DNA of 64,000 nucleotides from Tomitella cavernea (GCF_016599145.1 NZ_JAENKO010000019.1:1-64000), one strand, 5' to 3'; positions 45,859 to 56,123 are shown, numbered from the stretch's first letter. Notes: a model not told the origin generated them from the letters alone. Made by a program: numbers and translations.

Positions 45859-46740
45859 TCAGTTCAGCCGGAGCTCGGCCGCGGCGCGTTCCTGGTCGCT
45901 GCGATGCTTGAGGATCACGCCGAGGGTGACCCGGACCGCGTCGTCGTCGATGGTGTCGAGACCCAGCGCCAGCAGCGTGCGACCCCAGTCGATCGTCTCG
46001 GAGACGGAGGGCACCTTTTTGAGCTGCATGTCCCGCAGCACGCGGATCGTGCGGACCAGCTGTTCTGCCAGCACCTCGGGGAGTTCCGGCACCCGGCTGA
46101 GCAGGATGCGGCGTTCCAGCTCCTCGTCCGGGAAGTCCAGGTGCAGGAACAGGCAGCGCCGCTTGAGCGCCTCCGACAGCTCGCGGGTGGCATTGCTGGT
46201 GAGCACCGTGAACGGCCTGGCCTCCGCGGTGATGGTGCCCAACTCCGGGATCGTGATGGCGAAGTCGGCGAGCACCTCCAGCAGCAGTCCCTCGATCTCG
46301 ACGTCCGCCTTGTCGGTCTCGTCGATGAGCAGCACCGTCGGTTCCTCGGCGCGGATTGCGGTGAGCAGCGGCCGCGAGAGCAGGAACTCCTCGCCGAAGA
46401 CGTCGTCGCGGGTCGCGTCCCAGGCCTCCGACTCGCCCGCCTGGATGCGCAGGATCTGCTTGGCGTGGTTCCACTCGTAGAGCGCCCTGGCCTCGTCGAC
46501 GCCCTCGTAGCACTGCAGCCGCACCAGCCGCGAGTCGGTGGTCTGTGCGACGGCGCGGGCCAGCTCCGTCTTGCCGACGCCCGCCGGCCCCTCGATGAGC
46601 AGAGGCTTGCCGAGTCTGTCGGCGAGGAACACCGTGGTGGCGGTGGCCTTGTCTGCCAGGTATCCGGTGTCGGCCAGGCGGTCGACGACGTCGTCGATGC
46701 TGTCGAAGCGGGGCTTGATGGCGGGTGCTGCGCGATCCAC
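45859..46740 (-). CDS. MoxR-family AAA+ ATPase
   Basis: 293 residues. Walker A is GPAGVGKTE (from residue 51), Walker B LLIDETDKAD, sensor SNATRELSEALKRRCLFLHLDFP. MoxR ATPases work with VWA partners, here the downstream gene 55 bp away, in metal-cofactor insertion or complex assembly. The start is a GTG. It matches Rv2426c between the VWA gene and proA. Confidence 0.92.
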   Translation of the reverse strand: MDRAAPAIKPRFDSIDDVVDRLADTGYLADKATATTVFLADRLGKPLLIEGPAGVGKTELARAVAQTTDSRLVRLQCYEGVDEARALYEWNHAKQILRIQAGESEAWDATRDDVFGEEFLLSRPLLTAIRAEEPTVLLIDETDKADVEIEGLLLEVLADFAITIPELGTITAEARPFTVLTSNATRELSEALKRRCLFLHLDFPDEELERRILLSRVPELPEVLAEQLVRTIRVLRDMQLKKVPSVSETIDWGRTLLALGLDTIDDDAVRVTLGVILKHRSDQERAAAELRLN

Positions 46741-46824
46741 GCGGACGCCTTTCTCATTGCTGGTTTCTGCCGCCCCCTCCCGGAGCGGACCGCCCCGAAC
46801 GTGACGACGGGGTCGGCCGTCGGC

Positions 46825-48165
46825 TCAGGCCGGGCGGGTGTGGCCGTCGCCCCACACGATCCACTTGGTGGAGGTGAGTTCGGGCAGGCCCATCGGGCCG
46901 CGGGCGTGCAGCTTCTGCGTGGAGATGCCGATTTCGGCGCCCATGCCGAACTGCTCGCCGTCTGTGAAGGCCGTCGACGCGTTGACCATCACGGCGGCGG
47001 CATCGACGCGGGCGGTGAACTCGCGGGCCGCGGCCAGGTCGGCCGTGACGATGGACTCGGTGTGCCCGGTCCCGAAGCGGTCGATGTGGTCGACCGCATC
47101 ATCGATGCCGTCGACCACCTTCACCGCGACATCGAGGGACAGGTACTCCGTCGACCAGTCGTCCTCGGTGGCCGGCACCATGCCCGGCCCGTCGCCGTGC
47201 ACCGTGACGCTGTGCATCTGGAGGGTCTGCGTGAGTTGCGGGAGGAACTCGTCGGCGATCGCGCGGTCCACCAGCACCGTCTCCACCGTGTTGCACACAC
47301 TCGGGCGCCGGGTCTTGGCGTTGACGACGATCTTCTCCGCCATCTCCGTATCCGCGGCGGAGTGCACGTAGATGTGCACCACGCCCGAGCCGGTCTCGAT
47401 GGTGGGCACCCGCGCGTCGCGCACCACGGCGGCGATGAGGCCGGCGCCGCCGCGTGGAATGACCACGTCGACCAGCCCCCGCGCCTGGATCAGGTGCCGC
47501 ACGCTGGAGCGGTCCTCCGCGGGGAGCAGCTGGACGGCGTCCGCGGGCAGTCGCTTTGCACCCAGTGCCTCGCGGACGATCCCGACGAGCACCGCGTTGG
47601 AGTTCCTCGCCGACGAGGAGCCGCGCAGCAGCACCGCGTTGCCGGATTTGAAGGTGAGGCCGAAGCCGTCGACCGTGACGTTGGGGCGGGCCTCGTAGAC
47701 GATGCCGACCACGCCCAGCGGCACCCGCACCTGGCGCAGCTCCAGCCCGTTGGGGAGCGTGCTGCCGCGCACCACCTCCCCCACAGGGTCGGGCAGGGCG
47801 GCCACCTGCCGCAGCCCGGACGCGATGCCGGCGATGCGGTCTACGTCGAGCCGGAGCCGGTCGATCAGACTCGCCTCGGTGCCGGCGGCCTCCGCCGCGG
47901 CGATGTCCTCGGCATTGGCCGCGAGTATGCGGTCCGCGCCGGCCTCCAGTGCTTCCGCCGCCGCCATCAGGGCCGCGTTCTTGTCCGCCGCGGACAGCAG
48001 CGCCAGAGTCCGTGACGCCGCACGGGCCGCACGGGCCGCCGCGTGCACGGCCTCACGGACCGGATCGGGCCCCTGGGCGCCGTCCGGGTGTGCCGACGCC
48101 GCCGCGTCCTCCGCCGCGCGCGAGCCCGACGTGCCGTCCTCCGCGACCGGTGTGCTGATGCTCAT
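46825..48165 (-). CDS. proA: Gamma-glutamyl phosphate reductase
   Basis: 446-residue NADPH enzyme for the second step of proline synthesis. The catalytic cysteine is Cys291 in [12 protein letters not shown]. Other family marks are [29 protein letters not shown] and [24 protein letters not shown]. The ATG at 48165 has GGAG just before it; about 30 residues of Ala/Asp-rich extension precede the domain. The partner proB is 8 kb away, next to obg. An IS element is inserted 35 bp upstream of the start, which may have displaced the native promoter. Confidence 0.95.
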   Translation of the reverse strand: MSISTPVAEDGTSGSRAAEDAAASAHPDGAQGPDPVREAVHAAARAARAASRTLALLSAADKNAALMAAAEALEAGADRILAANAEDIAAAEAAGTEASLIDRLRLDVDRIAGIASGLRQVAALPDPVGEVVRGSTLPNGLELRQVRVPLGVVGIVYEARPNVTVDGFGLTFKSGNAVLLRGSSSARNSNAVLVGIVREALGAKRLPADAVQLLPAEDRSSVRHLIQARGLVDVVIPRGGAGLIAAVVRDARVPTIETGSGVVHIYVHSAADTEMAEKIVVNAKTRRPSVCNTVETVLVDRAIADEFLPQLTQTLQMHSVTVHGDGPGMVPATEDDWSTEYLSLDVAVKVVDGIDDAVDHIDRFGTGHTESIVTADLAAAREFTARVDAAAVMVNASTAFTDGEQFGMGAEIGISTQKLHARGPMGLPELTSTKWIVWGDGHTRPA

Positions 48166-48200
48166 ACGCTCCAGGGTAGCGAACGCCGCCGCGGCCTCAG

Positions 48201-49838
48201 CCCTGATCCACCGGCGGTGATGGTTGACTTGGGCGTGCCATGAGAGCGAGGCGCCCCTCTGTGCTGGGAAGATGTTGATTGCGACATCCACACCCACCAA
48301 CACGGAGAGGGCACCTCGTAGGTGAAAGCTTCTCACGCGATCCGCCCGGTTTTCGATGATCACAATCTCGTGTCGACCGCCGGCCTGGTCCCGGCACTGG
48401 AGTTGGCCGAGTCGGCGAGCCTTTCCGAGTTGCTCGGCCGACTCACCGTCGACAGCCCGAACCCGGCGGCAAGACGACAAGCCTGTTAGCGGGGATGCTC
48501 GCCGGTGCCGACAGCATCGACGATATGGACCTGCTGCGCCACGGCGGTATGCCCGCACTGTTCGGCGGTATCCGCGCCCCCTCGACGCCGGGCACGTTCC
48601 TGCGCTCGTTCACCCACGGTCACGTCCGCCAACTCGACGCCGCCGGTTCCCGTCTGCTCGCCGGACTCGCCGGCCGCGTGCCGGGCCTGATCGGCGCCGC
48701 CGGCGACCGCGACACGCTCGCGTTCATCGACGTCGACGATTCCGTACACGAGGTCCACGGTTACGGCAAGCAGGCCGCCGGGTTCGGCTACACCGGGGTA
48801 CGCGGGTTGAACGTGCAGATCGCGGTCACCTCGACTCCGGTGTCGGCGCCGATGACCACCGCGGCCCGGCTCCGCAAGGGCAACACCGCGTCGGCCTCCG
48901 GGTCGGCCGGGATGCTCGCCGACGCGATCAGCTCGTCCCGGCGGGCCGGGGTGGCCGGGCGGATCCTGGTACGGGCGGATTCTGCCTACTACCGCCACGA
49001 CTTCACCGCGGCCGCCGCGCGCCGCGGCGGGTGGTTCTCGATCACTACCCCTATGAATCCGGCGGTCACCAGCGCGATCGCCAGTATCGACGAGCAGGCG
49101 TGGACACCGATCGCCTATCCGCACGCCGTCTGGGACGACGACGAACACCGCTGGATCTCCGACGCCGAGGTCGCCGAAGTCGACTTCACCGCGTTCACCT
49201 CACGGCGCAAGGCCGACCACATCGACTGCCGGCTGGTGGTGCGCCGGGTCAAGCGCCTCCAGCCACGGGCTGCGGACCACGCCGGGCAGGGCGAGTTGTT
49301 CGCGACCTACCGGCACCACGCGTTCATCACCAACAGCACGCTGTCCGCGGTCGACGCCGACCAGCGCCACCGCGGCCACGCGGTCATCGAGCAGGTGCAC
49401 GCCCAGCTGAAGAACGGCCCGCTCGCGCACCTGCCCTCGGGGTCTATGCGGCCAACGCGGCGTGGGTGGCGGTAGCGGTGGTCGGGTTCAACCTGGCCCG
49501 GGCCGCGTCCGTCTCCGCCGACATGGCCACCGCCCGGTGGGCGACGAACCGCACCCGCATCATCGGTGTCCCGGCCCGCATCGCCCGCACCGGACGCCGG
49601 CTCGTGCTGCACCTTCCTGCGGCCTGGCCGTGGATGTCGGGGTGGAACCTGTTGTGGCAGAACACCACCGGTCCGCCAACACCACGGAGGGATTGATCAC
49701 TTGCCGCCACGGCGGCCCGACACGAGGAACCACAGTGGACATACCGGCACCGGCCGGTGGATCACGCATGCCCACATCAGAAACGGCGCACAGAGAACGC
49801 GGAATCAATACGCCGTCAATCACACTGGTGGATCAGGG
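48201..49838 (+). mobile_element. IS1380-family insertion sequence (1638 bp)
   Basis: Bounded by inverted ends CCCTGATCCACC (48201-48212 and the complement at 49827-49838), which continue imperfectly for ~25 bp. Flanked by a 5-bp direct repeat CTCAG (48196-48200 and 49839-49843), the target duplication. It contains one transposase gene broken by two frameshifts. Intact ends and duplication indicate a fairly recent insertion. The right-hand CTCAG copy carries the stop codon of the neighbouring enoyl-reductase-like gene. Confidence 0.88.
48322..49696 (+). pseudogene. IS1380-family transposase, two frameshifts
   Basis: The protein is readable in three consecutive frames. The GTG at 48322 opens [21 protein letters not shown], which runs to a stop at 48484. 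The main part ([22 protein letters not shown], the DDE-type RADSAYYRHDF, YRHHAFITNSTLSAV, GHAVIEQVHAQLKNGPLAHLPSG) is one frame back. The end (VYAANAAWVAVAVVGFNLARA to RWPWM-type tail) is one further frame back, to 49696. Each shift equals one missing base in a short G run (near 48468 and 49440). The gene is therefore inactive, or the two bases are sequencing undercalls. Confidence 0.88.
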
Positions 49839-49839
49839 C

Positions 49840-51156
49840 TCAGCGGCGCTCGACCTCCAGGGTGAACCCGCGTGCACGCAGACGCTCCGCCAACGCCGCG
49901 CCGATCCCGGTCGCGGGGGTCAGGACCCCGGCCGTCTCGGGCGCCGCCGCACGATCCAGCGCCAGCGCCAACGCGCTCTCGCCGAGCATCACCGCGGTCG
50001 CCGCGTATCCCGGGTCGCCGTGCGCCGCGACGCGCGAGCGGTAGCGCGCCCCGCCGGATGTCGTGGCGTAGACGTCGACGGCGAAGCGCCCGTTGGCACG
50101 GGCCTTCTCCTTCGGCCCCTCCCCCGGGGCGGGTAGCACGCGGTCGAGCACCGCGCGGGTCGGCCCGAAGCCGAGTCCCGCGACGAGCCCGCCCATGCCC
50201 GCCGTCACCGCCGCGGCGGGCAACAGCGACAGCGGCGACGAGCCCACGGCCATCACCTCCCGGTAGCGGAAACGCCGGCCGTACGCGTGGCCGAGCAGCG
50301 CAGCGGAACGGCGCACCACCCGGGTGTTGTAGGGGCCCATGAAGAAGGGCGGGAGGAATCCGCCGAGCCCCACGGCGACATCGGCGCCGCGCACGATCGC
50401 CGCGTCCGACTGGCGGCCCACGTCCGGTTCCGCGGCGCTGTCGGGGCTGAGAGAGTAGGGGCTCAGCCCGATTCTGCGCGCCTGCTTGTCCTTCTTCATC
50501 GCGTCGATCTGCATGCGCAGCGAGTCGACGGTACCGCCGCTGATCCCGCCGCGCAGGTCCGACACCACCAGGGTCGTGTCCGTCAGCTCCCCGGAGCCGT
50601 CCTCGGCCGCCTTGCGGTAGAGCCGGTACACGCCCAGGTCGGAGGGCACCGAGTCGAATCCGCACGAGTGCACGATCCGCGCCCCGGTGCGCACCGCCGT
50701 CTCGTGGTGGCGGTCGATGCTCTCGCGGTGGAACAGCACCTCCCCCGTGAGGTCCACATAGTCGGTCCCGGCTTCCGCGCAGGCGCGGACCAGCGGAAGT
50801 CCGTAGCGCGCGTAGGGGCCGACCGTGCTGATCACTACCCGCGCCGAGCGTGCCAGCACGTCCATGGACGCGTCGTCGGTGGCGTCGGCGATGAGCATCG
50901 GCCAGTCCGCCGCGCCGGACCCCAGGCCGTTCCGGATCGCCTCGAGCCTGCCCCGGTTGCGCCCGGCGAGCCCGAGCCGCACGCCCTCCGGTGCATGCTC
51001 GGCCAGGTGCGCGGCGACCAGCCGCCCGACGAAGCCGGTGGCCCCGTAGACGACGACGTCGAGTTCACGGCCGGGTTCGCGGGACTTCGACGACGGCGGT
51101 GCCGCCTCCTGCGTCCCCCCACCCGGCTCCGGACGCGGATCGCTCTCGTTGCTCAT
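49840..51156 (-). CDS. Trans-acting enoyl reductase-like protein
   Basis: 438 residues. The N-terminal Rossmann motif VVVYGATGFVGRLVAAHLAEH, with CAEAGTDYVDLTGE and IVHSCGFDSVPSDLGV, marks the saccharopine-dehydrogenase-like group that includes mycobacterial Rv2449c and the trans-acting enoyl reductase Rv2953. In the latter the enzyme completes phthiocerol lipid synthesis; the role of this copy is unknown. C-terminal hydrophobic stretches suggest membrane association. The stop codon TGA lies inside the IS target duplication. Frames extending further upstream across recQ are antisense shadow. Confidence 0.82.
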   Translation of the reverse strand: MSNESDPRPEPGGGTQEAAPPSSKSREPGRELDVVVYGATGFVGRLVAAHLAEHAPEGVRLGLAGRNRGRLEAIRNGLGSGAADWPMLIADATDDASMDVLARSARVVISTVGPYARYGLPLVRACAEAGTDYVDLTGEVLFHRESIDRHHETAVRTGARIVHSCGFDSVPSDLGVYRLYRKAAEDGSGELTDTTLVVSDLRGGISGGTVDSLRMQIDAMKKDKQARRIGLSPYSLSPDSAAEPDVGRQSDAAIVRGADVAVGLGGFLPPFFMGPYNTRVVRRSAALLGHAYGRRFRYREVMAVGSSPLSLLPAAAVTAGMGGLVAGLGFGPTRAVLDRVLPAPGEGPKEKARANGRFAVDVYATTSGGARYRSRVAAHGDPGYAATAVMLGESALALALDRAAAPETAGVLTPATGIGAALAERLRARGFTLEVERR

Positions 51157-51214
51157 CGGTCCATGACAGCACACCGTGGGCCACTGGTCGACAGGGTCGA
51201 CTCCGACCTGCGCC

Positions 51215-51223
51215 TGTGGATAA
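51215..51223. promoter_or_regulatory. DnaA-box sequence upstream of recQ
   Basis: TGTGGATAA, the complement of TTATCCACA, a perfect match to the Escherichia coli-type DnaA box, in the 108-bp divergent region between the enoyl reductase-like gene and recQ. A single nine-base site can occur by chance. Confidence 0.3.
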
Positions 51224-51264
51224 CCCGCGCGCTCCGGCCCGACCCGTCGGTCCGGCAAGGCACC

Positions 51265-53517
51265 ATGGTGTCCATGGGGACCACAGATCTGAACGCACCG
51301 GCCGCCTCCACCGAAGACCACACCGACGGCGCAGCAGGCCACGATTCCGCAAACCACGACTCCGCTGCCCAGGACAACGCCACCGCGGACAACGCCACCG
51401 CGGACGCGCGGCGGCGCGCGGCATTGCGCTCGAGGGCGGACGAGTTGCTGCTGGACCTCGCCGGGGCCGGCGCCACGCTGCGCGACGACCAGTGGACCGC
51501 CATCGAAGCACTGGTGGTCGACCGGCGGCGGGCGCTGGTGGTGCAGCGCACCGGCTGGGGCAAATCGGCCGTCTACTTCATCGCGGCGAAGCTGCTGCGC
51601 GAGGCAGGCCGCGGCCCCACCGTGATCGTCTCGCCGCTGCTGGCCCTCATGCGCAACCAGGTGGCCGCCGCAGCGCGCGCGGGGGTGCGCGCGGCCACCA
51701 TCAACTCCGGCAACATCACCGAGTGGGACGGCATCCATGAGCAGATCCGCGCCGGCGGGGTCGACGTGCTGCTCGTCAGCCCCGAGCGGCTGAACAACCC
51801 CGACTTCCGCGACAACGTCCTCCCGCACCTGGCCCACGACGCCGGTCTGGTCGTGGTCGACGAGGCGCACTGCGTATCCGACTGGGGGCATGACTTCCGC
51901 CCCGACTACCGCCGTATTCGCACGCTGGTCGCCGACCTCGGCCGCGACACCCCCGTGCTGGCGACCACCGCCACGGCCAACGACCGCGTGGTTGCCGACG
52001 TCGCGACGCAGCTCGGTGTGGGCGCCGACGCGGATGCCGTCCGGGAGGATTCCACACTGGTCCTGCGCGGCGGGCTCGACCGCGCGTCGCTGCGCCTGTC
52101 GGTGGTGCACGTCGCCGACTCCCGCGACCGTGCCGCGTGGCTCGCCCAGAATCTCGGATCGCTGCCCGGCTCCGGCATCGTCTACGCGCTGACGGTCTCG
52201 GCCGCCGAGGACCTCGCCGCCGTGCTCGCCGAGCAGGGCCACGCCGTGGCGGCGTACACCGGCCGCACCGACCCGGCGGAGCGGGAGTCGTTGGAGGCGG
52301 ACCTGCTGGCGAACCGGGTCAAGTGCCTGGTCGCCACCTCCGCGTTGGGCATGGGGTTCGACAAGCCGGACCTGGGCTTCGTCGTGCATGTGGGAGCGCC
52401 GTCGTCGCCCATCTCCTACTACCAGCAGGTGGGCCGCGCGGGCCGCGGCACTGAACGCGCCGAGGTGGTATTGCTTCCCGGCCCCGAGGACGAGCAGATC
52501 TGGCGCTACTTCGCGTCCGTGTCGTTCCCCGACGAGCAGACGGTGCGCGCGGTGATCGCCGCCCTCAGCGACGCGCCGACCTCGACACCGGCGCTCGAGT
52601 CCCGCGTGGACCTCGGGCGCAGCCGCCTGGAAATGGTGCTCAAGGTGCTCGACGTGGACGGTGCCGTGCGGCGCGTCCGCGGCGGCTGGGTGGCCACGGG
52701 TCACGAGTGGGTGTACGACGCGGAACGCTACGAGGGTTTGGCCCGGGAGCGCCGCGCGGAGCAGCAGGCGATGCTCGATTACGAACGCACCGCGCAGTGC
52801 CGCATGCGGTTCCTCCGTGCCCAGTTGGACGACCCGCTCCTGGCCGGCGAAACCGGCGGCTGCGGGCGCTGCGACAACTGCACCGGCGCCGTCCGCGACG
52901 CCGCGGTCGACCAGGCGGCCGCGCGTACCGCCCGCGACCGCCTCGACCGGCCGGGCGTGGACCTGGCCGCGCGCCGGCAGTGGCCCACCGGCCTGCCACG
53001 CCTCGGCATGGAGCTCAAGGGCAGGATCGATGACGGCCCGGCCGTGGGCCGCGCGCTCGGCCGGCTGACCGACCTCGGCTGGGGGACGCGCCTGCGTTCC
53101 CTCCTGGCCGATCCGGACGCGTCCGCGCCGCCGTGGTTGATCGACGGCTGCGTCGAGGTGCTCAAGTCGTGGCGGTGGGAGGTGCGCCCGGACGCCGTCG
53201 CCGCGCTGCACTCCGAGACGCGCCCACGGCTGGTGCAGTCCGTCGCCCAGGGCCTCGCGGCGATCGGGCGCCTCGACCTGCTGTCCTCCGTTTCCCGCCC
53301 ACCGGATCTGCCGCCGGTGACCGCGGCCAACTCGGCCTTCCGCGTGGCCCAGATCGGCGAGGACTTCGCGGTGCCGCAGGCGCCCGCGCCCGGCTCCACC
53401 GTCCTGCTCGTCACCGACCTCGTGGAGACGGGCTGGATGGTCACGATGGCCGCGCGGGCCATGCGCGGGGCGGGCGCGCGGGGCGTGCTGCCGTTGGCCC
53501 TCGCCACCCGCTCCTGA
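51265..53517 (+). CDS. recQ: RecQ-type ATP-dependent DNA helicase with PRT-like tail
   Basis: 750 residues. Helicase motif I is TGWGKS (residues 96-101), motif II DEAH (199-202) followed by the RecQ-specific CVSDWGHDFRPDYRRI, motif VI QQVGRAGRG. The zinc site includes CGRCDNC with further Cys upstream. The C-terminal ~100 residues (STVLLVTDLVETGWMVTMAARAM) resemble the ligand loop of a phosphoribosyltransferase rather than an HRDC domain, a layout found in actinobacterial RecQ variants. The N-terminal 50 residues are an Asp/Ala-rich repeat. The ATG at 51265 has AAGG four bases upstream; ATG at 51274 is the alternative. Confidence 0.88.
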   Translation: MVSMGTTDLNAPAASTEDHTDGAAGHDSANHDSAAQDNATADNATADARRRAALRSRADELLLDLAGAGATLRDDQWTAIEALVVDRRRALVVQRTGWGKSAVYFIAAKLLREAGRGPTVIVSPLLALMRNQVAAAARAGVRAATINSGNITEWDGIHEQIRAGGVDVLLVSPERLNNPDFRDNVLPHLAHDAGLVVVDEAHCVSDWGHDFRPDYRRIRTLVADLGRDTPVLATTATANDRVVADVATQLGVGADADAVREDSTLVLRGGLDRASLRLSVVHVADSRDRAAWLAQNLGSLPGSGIVYALTVSAAEDLAAVLAEQGHAVAAYTGRTDPAERESLEADLLANRVKCLVATSALGMGFDKPDLGFVVHVGAPSSPISYYQQVGRAGRGTERAEVVLLPGPEDEQIWRYFASVSFPDEQTVRAVIAALSDAPTSTPALESRVDLGRSRLEMVLKVLDVDGAVRRVRGGWVATGHEWVYDAERYEGLARERRAEQQAMLDYERTAQCRMRFLRAQLDDPLLAGETGGCGRCDNCTGAVRDAAVDQAAARTARDRLDRPGVDLAARRQWPTGLPRLGMELKGRIDDGPAVGRALGRLTDLGWGTRLRSLLADPDASAPPWLIDGCVEVLKSWRWEVRPDAVAALHSETRPRLVQSVAQGLAAIGRLDLLSSVSRPPDLPPVTAANSAFRVAQIGEDFAVPQAPAPGSTVLLVTDLVETGWMVTMAARAMRGAGARGVLPLALATRS

Positions 53518-53657
53518 GCGTCCGCTCGTCCCGCTACGCGGTCGCCACGTGACCTTCCTCACACCCGCATGCTGACCTGCACTAGCCCCGGCAATTCGGG
53601 TCCCGATTCCCCTGCGAGGGCGATTTTGCTGGTCAGCGTTGTTAGCCTGGTAGTCGC

Positions 53658-54206
53658 ATGAGGCTCCCAGAAAACGAAGTACCCCGTCAGAAAACCTCCA
53701 CCGAGGCCCCCTCTGCGGATGCTGTCGAATTCCGCGCGCCGCGCGTACCGGACGGCATCAGGCTGTGGGAGATCGCTCGGGATTCGGCCGTGCTGGATCT
53801 CAATTCCAGCTACGCCTACGTCCTCTGGTGTCGCGACTTCGCGCGCACCTCGATCGTCGCCGTCGTCGACGGCCGGGTGCACGGCTTCGTCACCGGCTAC
53901 CGGCGCCAGGACCGTCCGGACACGCTCATGGTGTGGCAGGTGGCCACCGACGAATCCCAGCGAGGCAAGGGCGTCGCAGGCCGCATGCTTTCCGGCCTGC
54001 TCGACCGGCTCGCGCCGGACGGCGTCACCCGGCTGGAGACCACCATCAGCCCCGACAACACCGCCTCCCAGGCGCTGTTCACCGGAGTCGCCCGGCGCCG
54101 CGGGGTGGGAATCCGGCGGGAGGATCTTTTCCCCGCGGATGCGTTCCCGGACAGCCACGAGCCGGAGGACCTCTACATCATCGGGGACCCGGCCGACGCG
54201 CCGTAG
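53658..54206 (+). CDS. ectA: L-2,4-diaminobutyrate N-acetyltransferase
   Basis: 182-residue GNAT acetyltransferase, second step of ectoine synthesis (acetylates diaminobutyrate at the gamma amine). The acetyl-CoA loop is QVATDESQRGKGVAGRML, preceded by the EctA-specific DLNSSYAYVLWCRDFARTSIVA. The ATG at 53658 follows TAGCCT and TAGTCG hexamers at 10-15 bases with no ribosome site, so a leaderless transcript is likely. Heads ectABC; 124 bp separate it from ectB. Confidence 0.93.
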   Translation: MRLPENEVPRQKTSTEAPSADAVEFRAPRVPDGIRLWEIARDSAVLDLNSSYAYVLWCRDFARTSIVAVVDGRVHGFVTGYRRQDRPDTLMVWQVATDESQRGKGVAGRMLSGLLDRLAPDGVTRLETTISPDNTASQALFTGVARRRGVGIRREDLFPADAFPDSHEPEDLYIIGDPADAP

Positions 54207-54330
54207 CGCCGTCGGCTGCGTGTGCACCCGTACCGGGCAGAGGGCGCTGCAGGTCGCCGACAGAACACGCGAACGATTCCGACAATGAGATTGACAGCGG
54301 TATCCGCTATCACTGAATGAGGTAATCGCC

Positions 54331-55599
54331 ATGACTGTGATCGACAAGATCGACACGAACATTTTTGCGAAACGCGAGTCCGAGGTCCGCAGCTACAGCC
54401 GCGGCTGGCCGACGGTGTTCGACACCGCCAAGGGCAGCTGGATGCGCGGCGAAGATGGCCGCGAGTACCTGGACTTCTTCGCCGGTGCGGGCACGCTGAA
54501 CTACGGCCACAACAACCCGGTGTTCAAGCAGGCCCTCCTCGACTACATCGAGCGTGACGGCGTCACCCACGCCCTCGACATGGCCACCGTCGCCAAGCGC
54601 GACTTCCTCGAGTCCATCGACCGGAACCTGCTTGAGCCGCGCGGACTCGACTACAAGGTGATGTTCCCCGGCCCCACCGGCACCAACGCGGTCGAGGCCG
54701 CGCTCAAGCTGGCCCGCAAGGTGACAGGACGCGAGTCCGTCATCAGCTTCACCAACGCCTTCCACGGCATGACGCTGGGCTCGCTGTCGGTCACTGGCAA
54801 CTCGATGAAGCGCAACGGCGCCGGCATCCCCCTGGTGCACGCCACGCCGATGCCGTTCGACAATTACTTCGGCGGCGTCGCCGAAGACTTCCAATGGTTC
54901 TCGCGGGTCCTCGACGACTCCGGCTCGGGCCTCAACAAGCCGGCCGCCGTCATCGTCGAGACCGTGCAGGGTGAGGGCGGCATCAACGTCGCGCGCCCCG
55001 AGTGGCTCCGCGCGCTCTCCGAGCTGTGCGCCGAGCGGGACATCCTCATGATCGTCGACGACGTCCAGATGGGCTGTGGCCGCACCGGCCAGTTCTTCTC
55101 GTTCGAGGCCGCCGGGATCACCCCGGACATCGTCACGCTCTCGAAGTCCATCGGCGGCTACGGCCTGCCGCTGGCGCTGACCATGTTCAAGTCGGAGCTC
55201 GACGTGTGGACGCCCGGCGAGCACAACGGCACGTTCCGCGGCAACAACCCCGCCTTCGTGACCGCCACCGCCGCGCTCGACAACTACTGGGCGGACGACG
55301 CGTTCGAGAAGGAGACCCTGCGCAAGGGTGCGCTGGTCCGCGAGGGGCTCGACACCATCGCCGACTCCTACCCCGGCGTCTCCACCCGCGGCCGCGGCCT
55401 GGTCCAGGCGCTGGCCTTCGAACAGGCCGAGAAGGCCTCCGCGGTATGCGGTGCGGCGTTCGAGTCCGGCCTGCTGCTCGAGACCTCCGGTCCCGAGAGC
55501 GAGGTGGTCAAGCTGCTGCCGCCGCTGACCACCACCGACGACGAGTTCCGTCAGGGCCTGTCGATCATCGCCGAGTCCGTGGCCAAGGTCATGGCCTGA
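54331..55599 (+). CDS. ectB: Diaminobutyrate-2-oxoglutarate transaminase
   Basis: 422-residue class III aminotransferase making L-2,4-diaminobutyrate from aspartate semialdehyde, the first ectoine step. The PLP lysine is Lys272 in [14 protein letters not shown]-type [19 protein letters not shown] and [15 protein letters not shown] complete the active site. The ATG is preceded by GAGGT. Followed by a 10-bp hairpin and then ectC. Confidence 0.96.
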   Translation: MTVIDKIDTNIFAKRESEVRSYSRGWPTVFDTAKGSWMRGEDGREYLDFFAGAGTLNYGHNNPVFKQALLDYIERDGVTHALDMATVAKRDFLESIDRNLLEPRGLDYKVMFPGPTGTNAVEAALKLARKVTGRESVISFTNAFHGMTLGSLSVTGNSMKRNGAGIPLVHATPMPFDNYFGGVAEDFQWFSRVLDDSGSGLNKPAAVIVETVQGEGGINVARPEWLRALSELCAERDILMIVDDVQMGCGRTGQFFSFEAAGITPDIVTLSKSIGGYGLPLALTMFKSELDVWTPGEHNGTFRGNNPAFVTATAALDNYWADDAFEKETLRKGALVREGLDTIADSYPGVSTRGRGLVQALAFEQAEKASAVCGAAFESGLLLETSGPESEVVKLLPPLTTTDDEFRQGLSIIAESVAKVMA

Positions 55600-55618
55600 C
55601 GACTTTCCCCGCAGGGCA

Positions 55619-55654
55619 CGGGCCCCGCATGGCGCACTGCGCTGGCGGGGCCCG
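55619..55654 (+). promoter_or_regulatory. Hairpin between ectB and ectC
   Basis: CGGGCCCCGC (55619-55628) pairs perfectly with GCGGGGCCCG (55645-55654) around a 16-base loop, 19 bp after the ectB stop and 48 bp before ectC. It could attenuate or stabilise mRNA and set the ectB:ectC ratio. No T-run follows, and another promoter before ectC is not obvious. Confidence 0.55.
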
Positions 55655-55702
55655 GGTTCTGTGATCATCCGCTAGTCCCGTAGACCAGAAAGGCAGCAGT
55701 AC

Positions 55703-56101
55703 ATGATCGTCCGCACCACGGCCGAAATCTCCGGCACCGACCGCGAGGTCCGTCCCGACAACGACAACTGGGTGAGCAAGCGCATCATCCTGGGCGGCGA
55801 CAAGGTGGGCTTCTCGTTCCACGAGACCACCATCAAGGCCGGGACCGAGAACTTCTTCCACTATGCCAACCACGTCGAGGCGGTCTGGCTGGTCGAGGGC
55901 GAAGGCGAGCTGGTGGACCTCGACAACGACAAGACCTACCCGCTGGCCGACGGGACGATGTACCTGCTCAATGGCCATGAACGCCACAAGGTGATCGCCA
56001 AGACGCAGCTGCGCATGCTGTGCGTGTTCAACCCGCCCGTGGTGGGCACCGAGGTGCACGACGAGAACGGCGTCTACCCGCTGGTCGAGGTCGAGGACTG
56101 A
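55703..56101 (+). CDS. ectC: Ectoine synthase
   Basis: 132-residue cupin cyclising N-acetyl-diaminobutyrate to ectoine. The iron-binding and substrate motifs are in FHYANHVEAVWLVEGEGELVD and YLLNGHERHKVIAKTQLRM. The ATG has AAAGG eight bases upstream. A strong terminator follows directly; ectoine hydroxylase (ectD) is not part of this operon or window, so hydroxyectoine would need a gene elsewhere. Confidence 0.96.
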   Translation: MIVRTTAEISGTDREVRPDNDNWVSKRIILGGDKVGFSFHETTIKAGTENFFHYANHVEAVWLVEGEGELVDLDNDKTYPLADGTMYLLNGHERHKVIAKTQLRMLCVFNPPVVGTEVHDENGVYPLVEVED

Positions 56102-56123
56102 GCGACCCTGCCGCATCCTCGTA

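Noticed and set aside
51157-53562. Large leftward frame extending the enoyl-reductase-like gene across recQ
   Set aside because: The real start is the ATG at 51156; the upstream part is the antisense of recQ and has no domains.
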